Positions 1-8,116 of a DNA stretch of 64,000 nucleotides are shown here, in pieces. Origin of the DNA: CAVQNQ01 sp963714205 (GTDB lineage Bacteria > Acidobacteriota > Terriglobia > Bryobacterales > Bryobacteraceae); NCBI GenBank assembly GCA_963714205.1, contig CAVQNQ010000007.1, positions 62,001 through 126,000 of the forward strand, read 5' to 3'. Every line of letters begins with the position of its first letter. The stretch's first letter is position 1. The position numbers were made by a program, and so were the translations under genes. Under the pieces are notes generated by a model that was given only the letters and a program-made list of their open reading frames with translations, had not been told where the DNA came from and ran no database searches.

Positions 1-29
1 CGCCCGCCGCCGCGGGTTAGACTGGATTC

Positions 30-1463
30 ATGCTGCCCCCCGGTTGCGTGCGGCGTCTGGCGGACCTCATGGGCCCGCGTGGCTACCTCGACCGTCCCGA
101 GGATCTGGCTCTCTATGAATACGACGGCGGCGTGGCGAAGCATCTCCCCGACCTGGTGGTTTTCCCGCGCGATCGACGGCAAGTGGCCGAAATCGTGCGC
201 ATCGTTCGTGAATTCGATGTGCCATTCGTGGGCCGTGGCGCCGGCACGGGACTCTCGGGCGGAGCCATCCCCCGGGAGGGCGGCGTCCTGGTGGCCTTCG
301 CGCGCATGAACCACATCCTCGAAACAGACCTCGACGACGAGCGCGCGGTGGTGGAGCCCGGAGTCGTCAACTTCGATATCACCCAGGCGGTCGAGAGCCA
401 AGGGTACTATTACGCGCCCGATCCCTCCAGCCAGAAAGCTTGCACCATCGGCGGCAACGTGGCCGAGAATGCCGGCGGCCCGCACACCCTGGCCTACGGC
501 GTCACCACCAACCACGTGCTGGGCCTCGAACTGGTGCTCCCCGATGGCAGCGTGGTGGAAACCGGGGGCAAGGAGCCGGACCTCCCGGGCTACGACCTCA
601 CCGGCCTGCTGACCGGCTCGGAAGGCACCATGGCTCTGGTCACCCGCATCGTCATTCGCCTCATGCGCAAAGTCGAGTACGTCAAGACCTGCCTGGCCAT
701 TTACGAATCCAACGAGGATGCCGGCCGCACGGTCGCCGAAATCACTGCGCGCGCCATTACGCCGGTGGCCGTCGAGATGCTCGATGGCGTCATGCTGCGC
801 ATGGTCGAAGAAGCCACCCATGCCGGCTATCCTATGGATGCCGGCGCGGTGCTGCTGATCGAGCTCGAAGGGTTGCGCGAAGCCGTCGAACAGCAGGTGG
901 AACTGGTCCGCCAGGCCTGCCAGGTGTGCGGCGTGCGCGAGTTCCGGGTAGCGCGCACCGCCGAGGAGCGCGACCTGCTCTGGAAGGGCCGCAAGAACGC
1001 CTTCGGAGCGGTGGGCCGCGTCAGCCCCACGTATTACGTCCAGGATGGCGTGGTGCCGCGCACCAAGATCGCCCCCACGCTGCGCTTGATCGGAGAGGTG
1101 GCCGCCCGCTACGGCATGACCATCAGCAACATCTTCCATGCCGGCGACGGCAACATGCACCCGCTGATTCTCTTCGATCCGCGCAAGCCCGGCGATTTCG
1201 AGAAGGCCCACGCGGCCGGCACGGAGATCCTCGAATACTGCATCGCGGTGGGCGGCTCCATCACCGGAGAGCACGGCGTGGGCATGGAGAAGGACCAGCT
1301 GATGGGCAAGTTATTCTCACCCGAGACGCTCGACATGATGCGCAAGCTGAAACTGCTGTTCGATCCCACTGACCGCCTCAACCCCGGCAAAATGCTTCCC
1401 ACGGGCCGAGGATGCCTGGAGATCCGCCAGCCTGCCCTAACCTCGGGCACACCGGTCTACTGA
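30..1463 (+). CDS. glcD: FAD-linked oxidase, glycolate oxidase GlcD / D-lactate dehydrogenase family
   Basis: Oxidises a 2-hydroxy acid (glycolate, D-lactate or similar) with FAD. The 477 aa are the usual family length. Residues ~35-215 form the FAD-binding PCMH half with the loop GRGAGTGLSGGA near residue 67. The C-terminal half is the FAD-oxidase C domain and keeps the diagnostic EHGVGMEK near residue 414. No glcE or glcF partner lies beside it, so the exact substrate and electron acceptor cannot be told. The ATG at 30 has no Shine-Dalgarno. TAGACT at 18-23 would be a -10 box ending six bases before the start, so the mRNA may be nearly leaderless. The family is secure; the symbol is the conventional one for the subfamily. 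Confidence 0.9.
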   Translation: MLPPGCVRRLADLMGPRGYLDRPEDLALYEYDGGVAKHLPDLVVFPRDRRQVAEIVRIVREFDVPFVGRGAGTGLSGGAIPREGGVLVAFARMNHILETDLDDERAVVEPGVVNFDITQAVESQGYYYAPDPSSQKACTIGGNVAENAGGPHTLAYGVTTNHVLGLELVLPDGSVVETGGKEPDLPGYDLTGLLTGSEGTMALVTRIVIRLMRKVEYVKTCLAIYESNEDAGRTVAEITARAITPVAVEMLDGVMLRMVEEATHAGYPMDAGAVLLIELEGLREAVEQQVELVRQACQVCGVREFRVARTAEERDLLWKGRKNAFGAVGRVSPTYYVQDGVVPRTKIAPTLRLIGEVAARYGMTISNIFHAGDGNMHPLILFDPRKPGDFEKAHAAGTEILEYCIAVGGSITGEHGVGMEKDQLMGKLFSPETLDMMRKLKLLFDPTDRLNPGKMLPTGRGCLEIRQPALTSGTPVY

Positions 1464-1504
1464 AGGGGCCATCCGCGATCCTTCCTTTTCGCATTCCTGG
1501 TAGC

Positions 1505-1723
1505 ATGAAGCATATGCGACTCACGATCCGGCTGCTTCTTGAGAACGACGGCCGCTGGATTGGGGACATCCCCGAGCTTCCCGGTGTTACAGTGTACGGC
1601 TCAAGTCCCGAGGATGCGGCCCTAAAGGCCAAGGCCCTCGCGCTGCGGGTGATTGCCGAAGAGATCGAGCACGGGGAGATGAAACCCGCCGCCGATACCT
1701 TGCAGTTCTGTATCGCCGCATGA
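1505..1723 (+). CDS. hicB: HicB-family antitoxin
   Basis: Antitoxin of a type II toxin-antitoxin pair; it should bind and neutralise the HicA RNase encoded directly downstream. The 72 aa form the HicB partial RNase H-like fold: an N-terminal strand (MRLTIRLLLENDG), then WIGDIPELPGVTVYG, the core 'pELpGv' motif of the family, and a helix rich in Ala/Lys (PEDAALKAKALALRVI). There is no C-terminal HTH or RHH DNA-binding domain, so this is the short form. The ATG at 1505 was chosen because upstream in-frame codons lie in the previous gene's end. The stop overlaps the toxin start (ATGA, 1720-1723), which indicates translational coupling. Confidence 0.85.
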   Translation: MKHMRLTIRLLLENDGRWIGDIPELPGVTVYGSSPEDAALKAKALALRVIAEEIEHGEMKPAADTLQFCIAA

Positions 1724-1932
1724 GCGAATGGCCCGCGACTAGGGCGCGGCGGGTGCTTGCGGCGCTTCAGCGTATCGGGTGGCACATAGTCCGCACATCC
1801 GGTTCTCATCGGACGCTACGGCGGGAAGGTTGGCCGCAATATCGTTTTGCTTTCCACGATAAAGAGGAATTGGGGCCGGTCATGCTGAAGGAGATTTCCG
1901 AGCACACCGGCTTGCGCCCGGAGGATTTGTAG
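1720..1932 (+). CDS. hicA: HicA-family mRNA interferase toxin
   Basis: Small toxin with a dsRNA-binding-like fold that cleaves mRNA when HicB is lost. It is 70 aa, normal for the family. The conserved motif is SGSHRTLRREG at residues 27-37, with the presumed catalytic His at residue 30. The N-terminal helix (ATRARRVLAALQRIGW) and the C-terminal LKEISEHTGLRPEDL are typical of the family. The antitoxin-first order and 4-base overlap with hicB match known hicBA operons of this type. A 6-bp hairpin (1929-1943) overlaps the stop codon and separates it from the convergent smpB. Confidence 0.85.
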   Translation: MSEWPATRARRVLAALQRIGWHIVRTSGSHRTLRREGWPQYRFAFHDKEELGPVMLKEISEHTGLRPEDL

Positions 1933-1943
1933 CCAAAGGCTAC
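1929..1943. repeat. Short hairpin between convergent hicA and smpB
   Basis: GTAGCC and GGCTAC form a perfect 6-bp stem around an AAA loop, overlapping the hicA stop codon. No clear U-tract follows on either strand, so a role as a bidirectional 3' end is only a possibility. Confidence 0.3.
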
Positions 1944-1957
1944 GCGCCCGAGCCTAT

Positions 1958-2425
1958 TTACGCCCTTCTCCGCATCTCGGCCCTTGCCTCGGCTTCGGCC
2001 GTGCGGGCGCGTTCGGCCTCGCGTTTGTCGTGCAGTTTCTTGCCTTTGGCCAGCGCCAGCTCGCACTTGATGCGCCCGTTCTTCAGGTAAACCTTGGTGG
2101 GGATAACGGCCAGCCCCTTTTCACGGGTCTGGCCCAGAAGCTTGTCGATCTCGCGCCGGTGCAGCAGAAGCTTGCGATTGTGCACCGGCACGTGGTTCTC
2201 GCGGTTTCCGTGCGAGTACTGGCTGATATGCGCGTTGACCAGCCAGGCTTCGTTGCCGATCACCGCCGCGTAGGCGTCCTTGAGCTGCATCTTGCCGTCT
2301 TTGGCCGCCTTCACCTCGGTCCCCACGAGCACCATTCCGGCTTCGAACCGATCCAGGAGGAAGTAGTTGTGGCCGGCCTGGCGGTTGTCGCTCAGGATCT
2401 TGAAAGGGGAGTGCTTCTCGGCCAA
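1958..2425 (-). CDS. smpB: SsrA-binding protein SmpB
   Basis: Binds tmRNA and delivers it to stalled ribosomes for trans-translation. The 155 aa are the family's usual length. Recognisable features are the N-terminal 'DNRQAGHNYFLLDRFEAGM' segment, the GTEVKAAKDGKMQLKDAY core near residues 35-52, and the basic tail (KGKKLHDKREAERART) that inserts along the mRNA channel. The start is a TTG at 2425 followed by AEKH; no ATG lies near it in frame. The tmRNA gene itself is not in this window. The gene is convergent with hicBA and divergent from the secretin gene. Confidence 0.95.
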   Translation of the reverse strand: MAEKHSPFKILSDNRQAGHNYFLLDRFEAGMVLVGTEVKAAKDGKMQLKDAYAAVIGNEAWLVNAHISQYSHGNRENHVPVHNRKLLLHRREIDKLLGQTREKGLAVIPTKVYLKNGRIKCELALAKGKKLHDKREAERARTAEAEARAEMRRRA

Positions 2426-2531
2426 ATTGACCTCAACGCTCGGAAACCTAACGGCGTCAATGACTTTAGATGATCCGAGACCGCCTTCATCTTATCACAA
2501 CCCCTCCCGGGAGGCCCGAAAGTACGGAAAC

Positions 2532-5072
2532 ATGCGTTTCTTCAATCAGTTAACCGCTGTCCTGTTGGCCGCCGCGCTGCTTGGGTCGGTGGCCCCCCTG
2601 CAAGCCCGCACCAAGAAGGGCGACAGCTATCTGGCCCAGGGGCGGATACACGAGGAAAAGAAAGAGTGGGATGAAGCCCTGGCGGATTACGAGCGGGCCC
2701 TTTCCGAGGATCCCGCCGACGTGGCCTACCAGATGGCCGCCGAGAAGGCCCGCTTCCAGGCTGCCCAGATCCACATCGACCGCGGACTCAAAGCGCGCGG
2801 CCTGGGCCAGCTCGGCGACGCGCTGCTCGAGTTCCAGAAGGCTTACGGGCTGAATCCGGGGTCATCCGCCGCGCAGCAGGAACTTGTCCGCACCCAGGAA
2901 ATGATCCAGCGCGAGCGCAAGAGAGTCGAGGCCACCGGCCATGAGGCGCCGCCCGAGGAACGCGCGCTCACGCCGGTCGAGGAGATGAAGGAGCAGGAAG
3001 AGAAGAAGATCGAACGGATGCTGCCGGTTCCGGAGCTCCGCCCGCTCAACCCGCAGAAGATCGATCTTAAAATGAACGGCCAGAAGGCCAAGGTCATCTT
3101 CGACACGCTGGGGAAGGTGGCGGGGATCAACGTGATCTGGGATCCGGAATATCAGGCGCCCGCGCGCGACAGCTTCAGCATCGATTTCGACGACTCCACC
3201 ATCCAGCAGGCGCTCGATTATGGGGCCATCCTGACCAAATCTTTCTGGAAGCCGCTTTCGCCGAACACCATCTTCATCACCAACGACAACCCCAACAAGC
3301 GCCGCGATTACGAAGAGCAGGTCGCCAAGGTTTTCTATCTCAACAATGTGAGCACGCCGCAGGAACTCCAGGAAATCGTTAACGCGGTGCGCGGCATCGC
3401 CGACCTCCAGCGCGTGTTCCCCTACAATTCCCAGAACGCCATCCTGGTGCGCGCGGAGGCCGATCGCGTGGCCTTGGCCGAGAAGATCATCCGCGATCTC
3501 GACAAGCCCAGAGCCGAGGTGGTGGTGGATATCCTGGTGATCGAAGCCAGCTCCCAGTTCAGCCGCCAGATCACCGCGGCCATCGCTTCCACCGGTCTGA
3601 ATCTGCCGGTCTCGTTCACCCCGCGCAGCAGCATACAAGTGCAGAACAGTTCCAGCTCGAGCACCTCGACCAGCACCACCGGCACCACAACCACCACCGG
3701 CACGACCACGGGCACCACCACAGGCACGACCAGCGCCACGACGGGCACCGCGATTCCGCTATCGAATTTGGGCCACCTGGCCAGCGCGGATTTCTCCACC
3801 ACGCTGCCCGGCGCGCTGCTGCAAGCGGCCATGAGCGACGCGCGCTCCAAAGTATTGCAGTCTCCGCAGGTGCGCTCGGTCGATAACGTCAAGGCCACCC
3901 TCAAGATCGGCGACCGCGAGCCCACCGCGACCGGCAGCTTTCAGCCCGGTATCGGCGGCGTCGGCATTAACCCGCTCGTCAACACGCAATTTACCTATAT
4001 CGATGTCGGCGTGAACGTGGACATAACGCCCCACGTTCACGACAATGGCGACGTTTCCATGCACGTCGATATCGAGATTTCATCCGTGGACGGCACCGTC
4101 AACCTGGGCGGCATCAATCAACCGATCATCGGCCAGCGCAAGATCACTCACGATATCCGCATGCATGAAGGCGAAGTGGGCCTCCTGGGCGGCCTCATCA
4201 ACACGCAGGACACCAAGACGGTTACCGGAATCCCAGGGCTGGCCAACATCCCGCTCCTGGGCAACCTGTTTAAGGGCAATAGCATCGAGCGGGACCGCGA
4301 CGAGCTCATGATCGCGCTGATCCCGCACATCATCCGGCGGCAGGACATCTCCCCTGCGGATCTGAAAGGCATTGCCGTAGGCAACACCACCACCGTTCAC
4401 CTCAACTATGCGCCGGCTCAGGAAGAGCAGACCGCGCCGTCGGCTTCGGCTCCTGCGGGCACGCCCGCCGCGCCACCGGCGGCCGCCATGGCTGCACCGA
4501 GAGTCCCCGCGCCGGCCGCGGTTCCGCCGGGACCGCTGCCGGCGGGCGCCCCCGCGCCTCCGGCGACTGCTCCTCCGGCAACAGCGCCTCCGGCAACAGC
4601 GCCCCCGGCAACAGCGCCGCCGGCAACGGCGCCGGGACCGCCGCCGGCAGGCATCCCTAGAGCGCGCGTAGTCTTCAGCCAGCCGCAGATCGATACCACC
4701 GTGTCGGCCGTTTTCAATGTTGCGTTGAACATACAGGACGGCGCGGATGTGGCTTCCGCGCCCCTCGAGATCCAGTTCGATCCCAAGATTCTGCGCCTCA
4801 ACGACGTGGCTCCCGGCGACTTTTTATCGCGCGCCGCCCGGCCCCCGATCTTCACCAAGAACATCCAGAACGATACCGGATCGGCCGTCGTGCAGCTCAG
4901 CCGGCCTCCCGGATCGCCCGGCATCAGCGGATCGGGCACGCTCGTCATGCTCACTTTTCAGGTGATCGGGCGCGGCAGCTCGGCCGTAACGGTTCCCAAT
5001 CTCACGGTCCGCGACTCGCAGGGGCAGGCGGTGGCAACGGCCAGCCCACGGCTGGTCGTCAATGTGAAGTAG
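2532..5072 (+). CDS. Secretin (GspD/PilQ family) with N-terminal TPRs and C-terminal cohesin-like domain
   Basis: Outer-membrane secretin ring subunit for a type II secretion or type IV pilus-like machine. It is 846 aa from the ATG at 2532, which begins a good signal peptide (RFFNQLTAVLLAAALLGSV). Residues ~25-130 look like TPR helices, followed by secretin N-domains, then the secretin core ending in VTGIPGLANIPLLGNLF...DELMIALIPHII. A Thr/Gly-rich insert lies at ~3660-3750 and a Pro/Ala linker with a 15-bp tandem repeat at 4557-4631. The last ~135 residues form a cohesin-like beta-sandwich (DGADVASAPLEIQFDP, then a LTFQVIGRG segment), which most secretins lack. Two pseudopilin genes follow immediately. 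The family is certain; the particular transport system is not. Confidence 0.88.
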   Translation: MRFFNQLTAVLLAAALLGSVAPLQARTKKGDSYLAQGRIHEEKKEWDEALADYERALSEDPADVAYQMAAEKARFQAAQIHIDRGLKARGLGQLGDALLEFQKAYGLNPGSSAAQQELVRTQEMIQRERKRVEATGHEAPPEERALTPVEEMKEQEEKKIERMLPVPELRPLNPQKIDLKMNGQKAKVIFDTLGKVAGINVIWDPEYQAPARDSFSIDFDDSTIQQALDYGAILTKSFWKPLSPNTIFITNDNPNKRRDYEEQVAKVFYLNNVSTPQELQEIVNAVRGIADLQRVFPYNSQNAILVRAEADRVALAEKIIRDLDKPRAEVVVDILVIEASSQFSRQITAAIASTGLNLPVSFTPRSSIQVQNSSSSSTSTSTTGTTTTTGTTTGTTTGTTSATTGTAIPLSNLGHLASADFSTTLPGALLQAAMSDARSKVLQSPQVRSVDNVKATLKIGDREPTATGSFQPGIGGVGINPLVNTQFTYIDVGVNVDITPHVHDNGDVSMHVDIEISSVDGTVNLGGINQPIIGQRKITHDIRMHEGEVGLLGGLINTQDTKTVTGIPGLANIPLLGNLFKGNSIERDRDELMIALIPHIIRRQDISPADLKGIAVGNTTTVHLNYAPAQEEQTAPSASAPAGTPAAPPAAAMAAPRVPAPAAVPPGPLPAGAPAPPATAPPATAPPATAPPATAPPATAPGPPPAGIPRARVVFSQPQIDTTVSAVFNVALNIQDGADVASAPLEIQFDPKILRLNDVAPGDFLSRAARPPIFTKNIQNDTGSAVVQLSRPPGSPGISGSGTLVMLTFQVIGRGSSAVTVPNLTVRDSQGQAVATASPRLVVNVK
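4557..4631. repeat. Five 15-bp tandem repeats encoding PPATA
   Basis: Five in-frame 15-base units (each CCN CCG GCN ACN GCN) in the linker between the secretin core and the cohesin-like domain. Units 2-4 are nearly identical. The repeat is a flexible spacer that could change length by slippage without breaking the frame. Confidence 0.9.
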
Positions 5073-5077
5073 GCGGT

Positions 5078-5545
5078 ATGAAGCGGCGCGGCGAGAGAGG
5101 CTTGACCCTGGTGGAACTGGTCGTGGCGTTCACGATCATGCTGATTCTGACCAGCATGGCCGTGCCACTGGCGCGCGCCAAGCTGCGCGCCGAACGCGAG
5201 CGCGACCTGCGCGCCGCCCTGCGCGAGATGCGCAATGCCATCGACAAGTATCAGGACAACTGCTACGCAGGTTATTTCGGACCGCCCAAAGCCGGAACGA
5301 ACTGCTATCCCGAGTCGCTCGACATCCTGGTGGAAGGCGTCAAGCTGGCCCAGTCCGCCGATGGCAAGAAGCTCCGCCTCCTGCGCAGCATTCCGCGCGA
5401 TCCGTTCACCAACTCCAAGGAGTGGGGCCTGCGCAGCGACCAGGATGACCCCGATTCGCAAAGTTGGGGCGGCCAGGACGTGTTCGACGTCTACAGCAAG
5501 ACGCAGGAGAAAGCGCCCGATGGCACAGCTTATTCCACCTGGTAG
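5078..5545 (+). CDS. Type II secretion / type IV pilus-like pseudopilin
   Basis: 155 aa. A prepilin leader is clear: a basic MKRRGERG is followed by the cleavage-site pattern G^LTLVELVVAFTIMLILTSMAV, with Glu at +5 of the mature protein, then a single hydrophobic N-terminal helix and an amphipathic helix (RERDLRAALREMRNAIDKYQ). The C-terminal half, with 'LVEGVKLAQ' and 'IPRDPFTNSKEWGLRSDQ', resembles GspG-type major pseudopilins. It starts 5 bases after the secretin stop, so they share an operon. It would be processed by a prepilin peptidase, which is not in this window. Confidence 0.85.
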   Translation: MKRRGERGLTLVELVVAFTIMLILTSMAVPLARAKLRAERERDLRAALREMRNAIDKYQDNCYAGYFGPPKAGTNCYPESLDILVEGVKLAQSADGKKLRLLRSIPRDPFTNSKEWGLRSDQDDPDSQSWGGQDVFDVYSKTQEKAPDGTAYSTW

Positions 5546-5936
5546 GGCCGCGCGGCGCCGGGGTTTCACGTTCGTCGAGCTGATGGTGGTGGTCACCATC
5601 ATCGTGATTCTCATCTCGATGGCCATCCCGATCTACTCGCGCTCCATCCTGCGCACCAAGGAGAGCGTGCTCAAGAACAACCTGTTCACCTTGCGAACGG
5701 TCATCGACAATTACACCTACGACAAGCAGAAGGCGCCGCAGAGCCTCCAGGACCTGGTGAGCGAAGGGTACTTGCGTGCCATCCCCGTGGATCCGATGAC
5801 CGGTTCCAATGAAACCTGGAAGACGATCATGGAGGAAGCCAGCCAGAGCGTCAGCCAAACAGATCCGGGGATCTTTGATGTGAAGAGCGGTTCGGATAAA
5901 ATGGGGCTCGATGGAACCCCTTACTCCGATTGGTAA
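5520..5936 (+). CDS. Second type II secretion-like pseudopilin (GspG type)
   Basis: 138 aa from the ATG at 5520, which overlaps the end of the first pseudopilin by 26 bases. After a basic leader (AARRRG) comes the prepilin site G^FTFVELMVVVTIIVILISM with the conserved Glu5. The remainder (LKNNLFTLRTVIDNYTYDKQKAPQSL, then RAIPVDPMTGSNETW and a C-terminal GLDGTPYSDW) is the standard GspG pattern. It is a diverged tandem copy of the preceding gene, as both end in DGT(A/P)YS(T/D)W. An alternative upstream start would run deep into the previous gene and would place extra residues ahead of the leader. Confidence 0.85.
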   Translation: MAQLIPPGRAARRRGFTFVELMVVVTIIVILISMAIPIYSRSILRTKESVLKNNLFTLRTVIDNYTYDKQKAPQSLQDLVSEGYLRAIPVDPMTGSNETWKTIMEEASQSVSQTDPGIFDVKSGSDKMGLDGTPYSDW

Positions 5937-8058
5937 ATGGGGACGAGCCTTTTTCACGCTCATAACTTCTACATTCTGCTTAGCTTATTCCCAAACGGCG
6001 GCACCGCGACAGTGCACCACCTCCTCCGGACCGCCCATAGTGCGGGCCGAAGGTCTTACTGAACGCGCCAGCGACATCCTGCTCGCCTGTTCAGGCTTTG
6101 TTCCCGGAACGGCGATTTCGGACAATCTGGCTCTCTACTTCCCGGTGAGCGTCACCAACCGGGTGGACAACACGAACCTCACCCACGATGCCGTAGTCTC
6201 GGTCGATTACGGCACGGGTTTCACGCCGTTGGCGGTGGCCGGCCAGGTAGCCGGATCCGGCATCACCTTCAACGGCGTCAGTCTCACGGTGCCCGCCAGC
6301 GGCACCTTCAGCTTGCAGATCTCCAACGTGTTGCTCGACGCCAACCAGCTCGGCGCGACGGCGCCGCAGCCGCTCGCGGCCACCATCTCGACTTCCCTGC
6401 CTCTCCCGAGATCGCAGGTCACCGTGGCCACGGCGCAAACCGCGTTTTACGCCACGCTGGACGACACGGGCATTACTTGCACCGGCTCAGCGCTACCCTC
6501 CACGGCGAACATGGCCAGCCTCTTCGCGGCCCAAACCGCGTTTGCCTCCACGCGGATCACCGAAAGTTTTGGCGGTGCTTTTCTGCCCCGTGCCGCGGGC
6601 CAGGACAACGGCACCCGCTTTCTGATCAACTACTCCGGTTTTCCAGCTAACGCCAGCCTCTACCTGCCCGATCTGGTGGCCGGCTCCGACGCCCTGGCTC
6701 CCACTGCTGGTGGAGACTTGGGGGTACCGCAGGCCGCCGGCCAATACGTGCCCGGCAGCGGCACGCTGCTGCTGGCGCGCGTCACGGGCGCGGATTCCAC
6801 CGGCACGGGTGGAACGCCCTTCCCCACGCCCACCGGCTCCAACCCGGTAACGCTCAATTCGGTCAGCCCGGTGCCGCTCACCAGCGGTTCGGGTTACGCC
6901 GTCTACGAAGTAGTGGATTCCGGCTCGATTGTCCGCGAGAGCGCGCAGTTCCCCACCTTCTTCGGCATACCCCAGGTGACCGCCGCTTCAGTGGCGCAGG
7001 AGAGCATCGCTCCCGCTCCCGTTTCCTCGGTCTACACCGCTTCCCCAACCGCGCCCATTCAGCGATTCGCCGCCGTGACGCCCGCATCCGATTGCGCCCT
7101 GCTGGGCGATTGCCAGGCGAGTTATTTCCCCCACCTTTCGGTTGACAACACGCCGATTCAGCTCACCGAAGTGAACGGCACCGAAACCGGGAATCTCGCC
7201 TACATTCCGATCCAGAACACCGGCGGCGGCATCTTGAACTGGACCGACAGCGTCGTGTACCAGACGGGATCGGGCTGGCTGAACCTCTATAACGCCCCCG
7301 GCAGCGTGCGCGCCGGCGTCAACACGAGCGTGAACCTGGCGGCCGGGACCTACACAGCCACTGTCGTCATCGATGCCGGTCCCCTGGCCGGCAGCGTGAG
7401 TATCCCCGTGACCTTGATGGTTCAGGTAACGCCCACGCCGCCCACGCAACCCGTCGCGCCGGCCCAACCTGGCGTGACGGTGACGAGCGTGCTCAACGCC
7501 GCGACTCTGACCGCCACGCCGCTGGTGCCCGGTTCGCTGGGCACCGTGATGGGGTCGAACCTGGCGGGCCAGAACGTCGTCGTGACGTTCGACGCAACCC
7601 CGGCGCTGCTCCTCTACACGAGCGCCACCCAAATCAACCTGCAGGTGCCCGCAAGCCTCGGCGCGAAGACGTCGGCATCGCTGGTGGTGACCGTGGATGG
7701 AACCAGCAGCGCGCCTCAAACCGTGCCGCTGTCGCCGGCTTGGCCCTCCATATTCAACGGCGGCATACTGAACCAGGACAACTCGCCGAATTCCGCCAAT
7801 CATGAGGCGGCTGCCGGCAGCGTCCTGCAGATCTTCGCCACCGGCATTCCCAATGGCGCTACTGTCTCGGCGCAAATCGGCGGGCAAACGAACCTGGTTC
7901 CGTTATACGCCGGCCCCGCTCCCACGCTGAACGGCGTCCAGCAGGTCAACGTTGCAGTTCCCGCCGGCCTCACGCCCGGTAACACGACCTTGATTCTGTG
8001 CGCCACTGTGGCCGGGCAGCCCTACTGCTCGGCGGGAAGCTCGCTGTTCCTGCAGTAA
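5911..8058 (+). CDS. Exported protein with TIGR03437-type C-terminal domain
   Basis: 715 aa with an N-terminal signal-like segment (GRAFFTLITSTFCLAYSQTAA). The last ~220 residues match the acidobacterial TIGR03437 domain: GVTVTSVLNAATLT, 'LVPGSLGTVMGSNLAG', 'LLYTSATQINLQVP', and the end 'GVQQVNVAVPAGLTPGNTTL'. The middle is Ser/Thr/Gly-rich beta-type sequence. The role is unknown; proteins of this class are predicted cell-surface or secreted. The in-frame ATG at 5911 overlaps the pseudopilin end by 26 bases, which suggests coupling to the secretion genes and that it might be a substrate or accessory of that machine. That link is inference from position only. Confidence 0.75.
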   Translation: MEPLTPIGKWGRAFFTLITSTFCLAYSQTAAPRQCTTSSGPPIVRAEGLTERASDILLACSGFVPGTAISDNLALYFPVSVTNRVDNTNLTHDAVVSVDYGTGFTPLAVAGQVAGSGITFNGVSLTVPASGTFSLQISNVLLDANQLGATAPQPLAATISTSLPLPRSQVTVATAQTAFYATLDDTGITCTGSALPSTANMASLFAAQTAFASTRITESFGGAFLPRAAGQDNGTRFLINYSGFPANASLYLPDLVAGSDALAPTAGGDLGVPQAAGQYVPGSGTLLLARVTGADSTGTGGTPFPTPTGSNPVTLNSVSPVPLTSGSGYAVYEVVDSGSIVRESAQFPTFFGIPQVTAASVAQESIAPAPVSSVYTASPTAPIQRFAAVTPASDCALLGDCQASYFPHLSVDNTPIQLTEVNGTETGNLAYIPIQNTGGGILNWTDSVVYQTGSGWLNLYNAPGSVRAGVNTSVNLAAGTYTATVVIDAGPLAGSVSIPVTLMVQVTPTPPTQPVAPAQPGVTVTSVLNAATLTATPLVPGSLGTVMGSNLAGQNVVVTFDATPALLLYTSATQINLQVPASLGAKTSASLVVTVDGTSSAPQTVPLSPAWPSIFNGGILNQDNSPNSANHEAAAGSVLQIFATGIPNGATVSAQIGGQTNLVPLYAGPAPTLNGVQQVNVAVPAGLTPGNTTLILCATVAGQPYCSAGSSLFLQ

Positions 8059-8116
8059 GCTTGCGGTTACACTGGTTCTTGCGGCGTGGACGCACGGTCC
8101 GCGCCGCATCCCACTC

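Noticed and set aside
4557..4631. Tandem repeat as a CRISPR-like array
   Set aside because: Units are contiguous, in frame and encode PPATA; there are no spacers.
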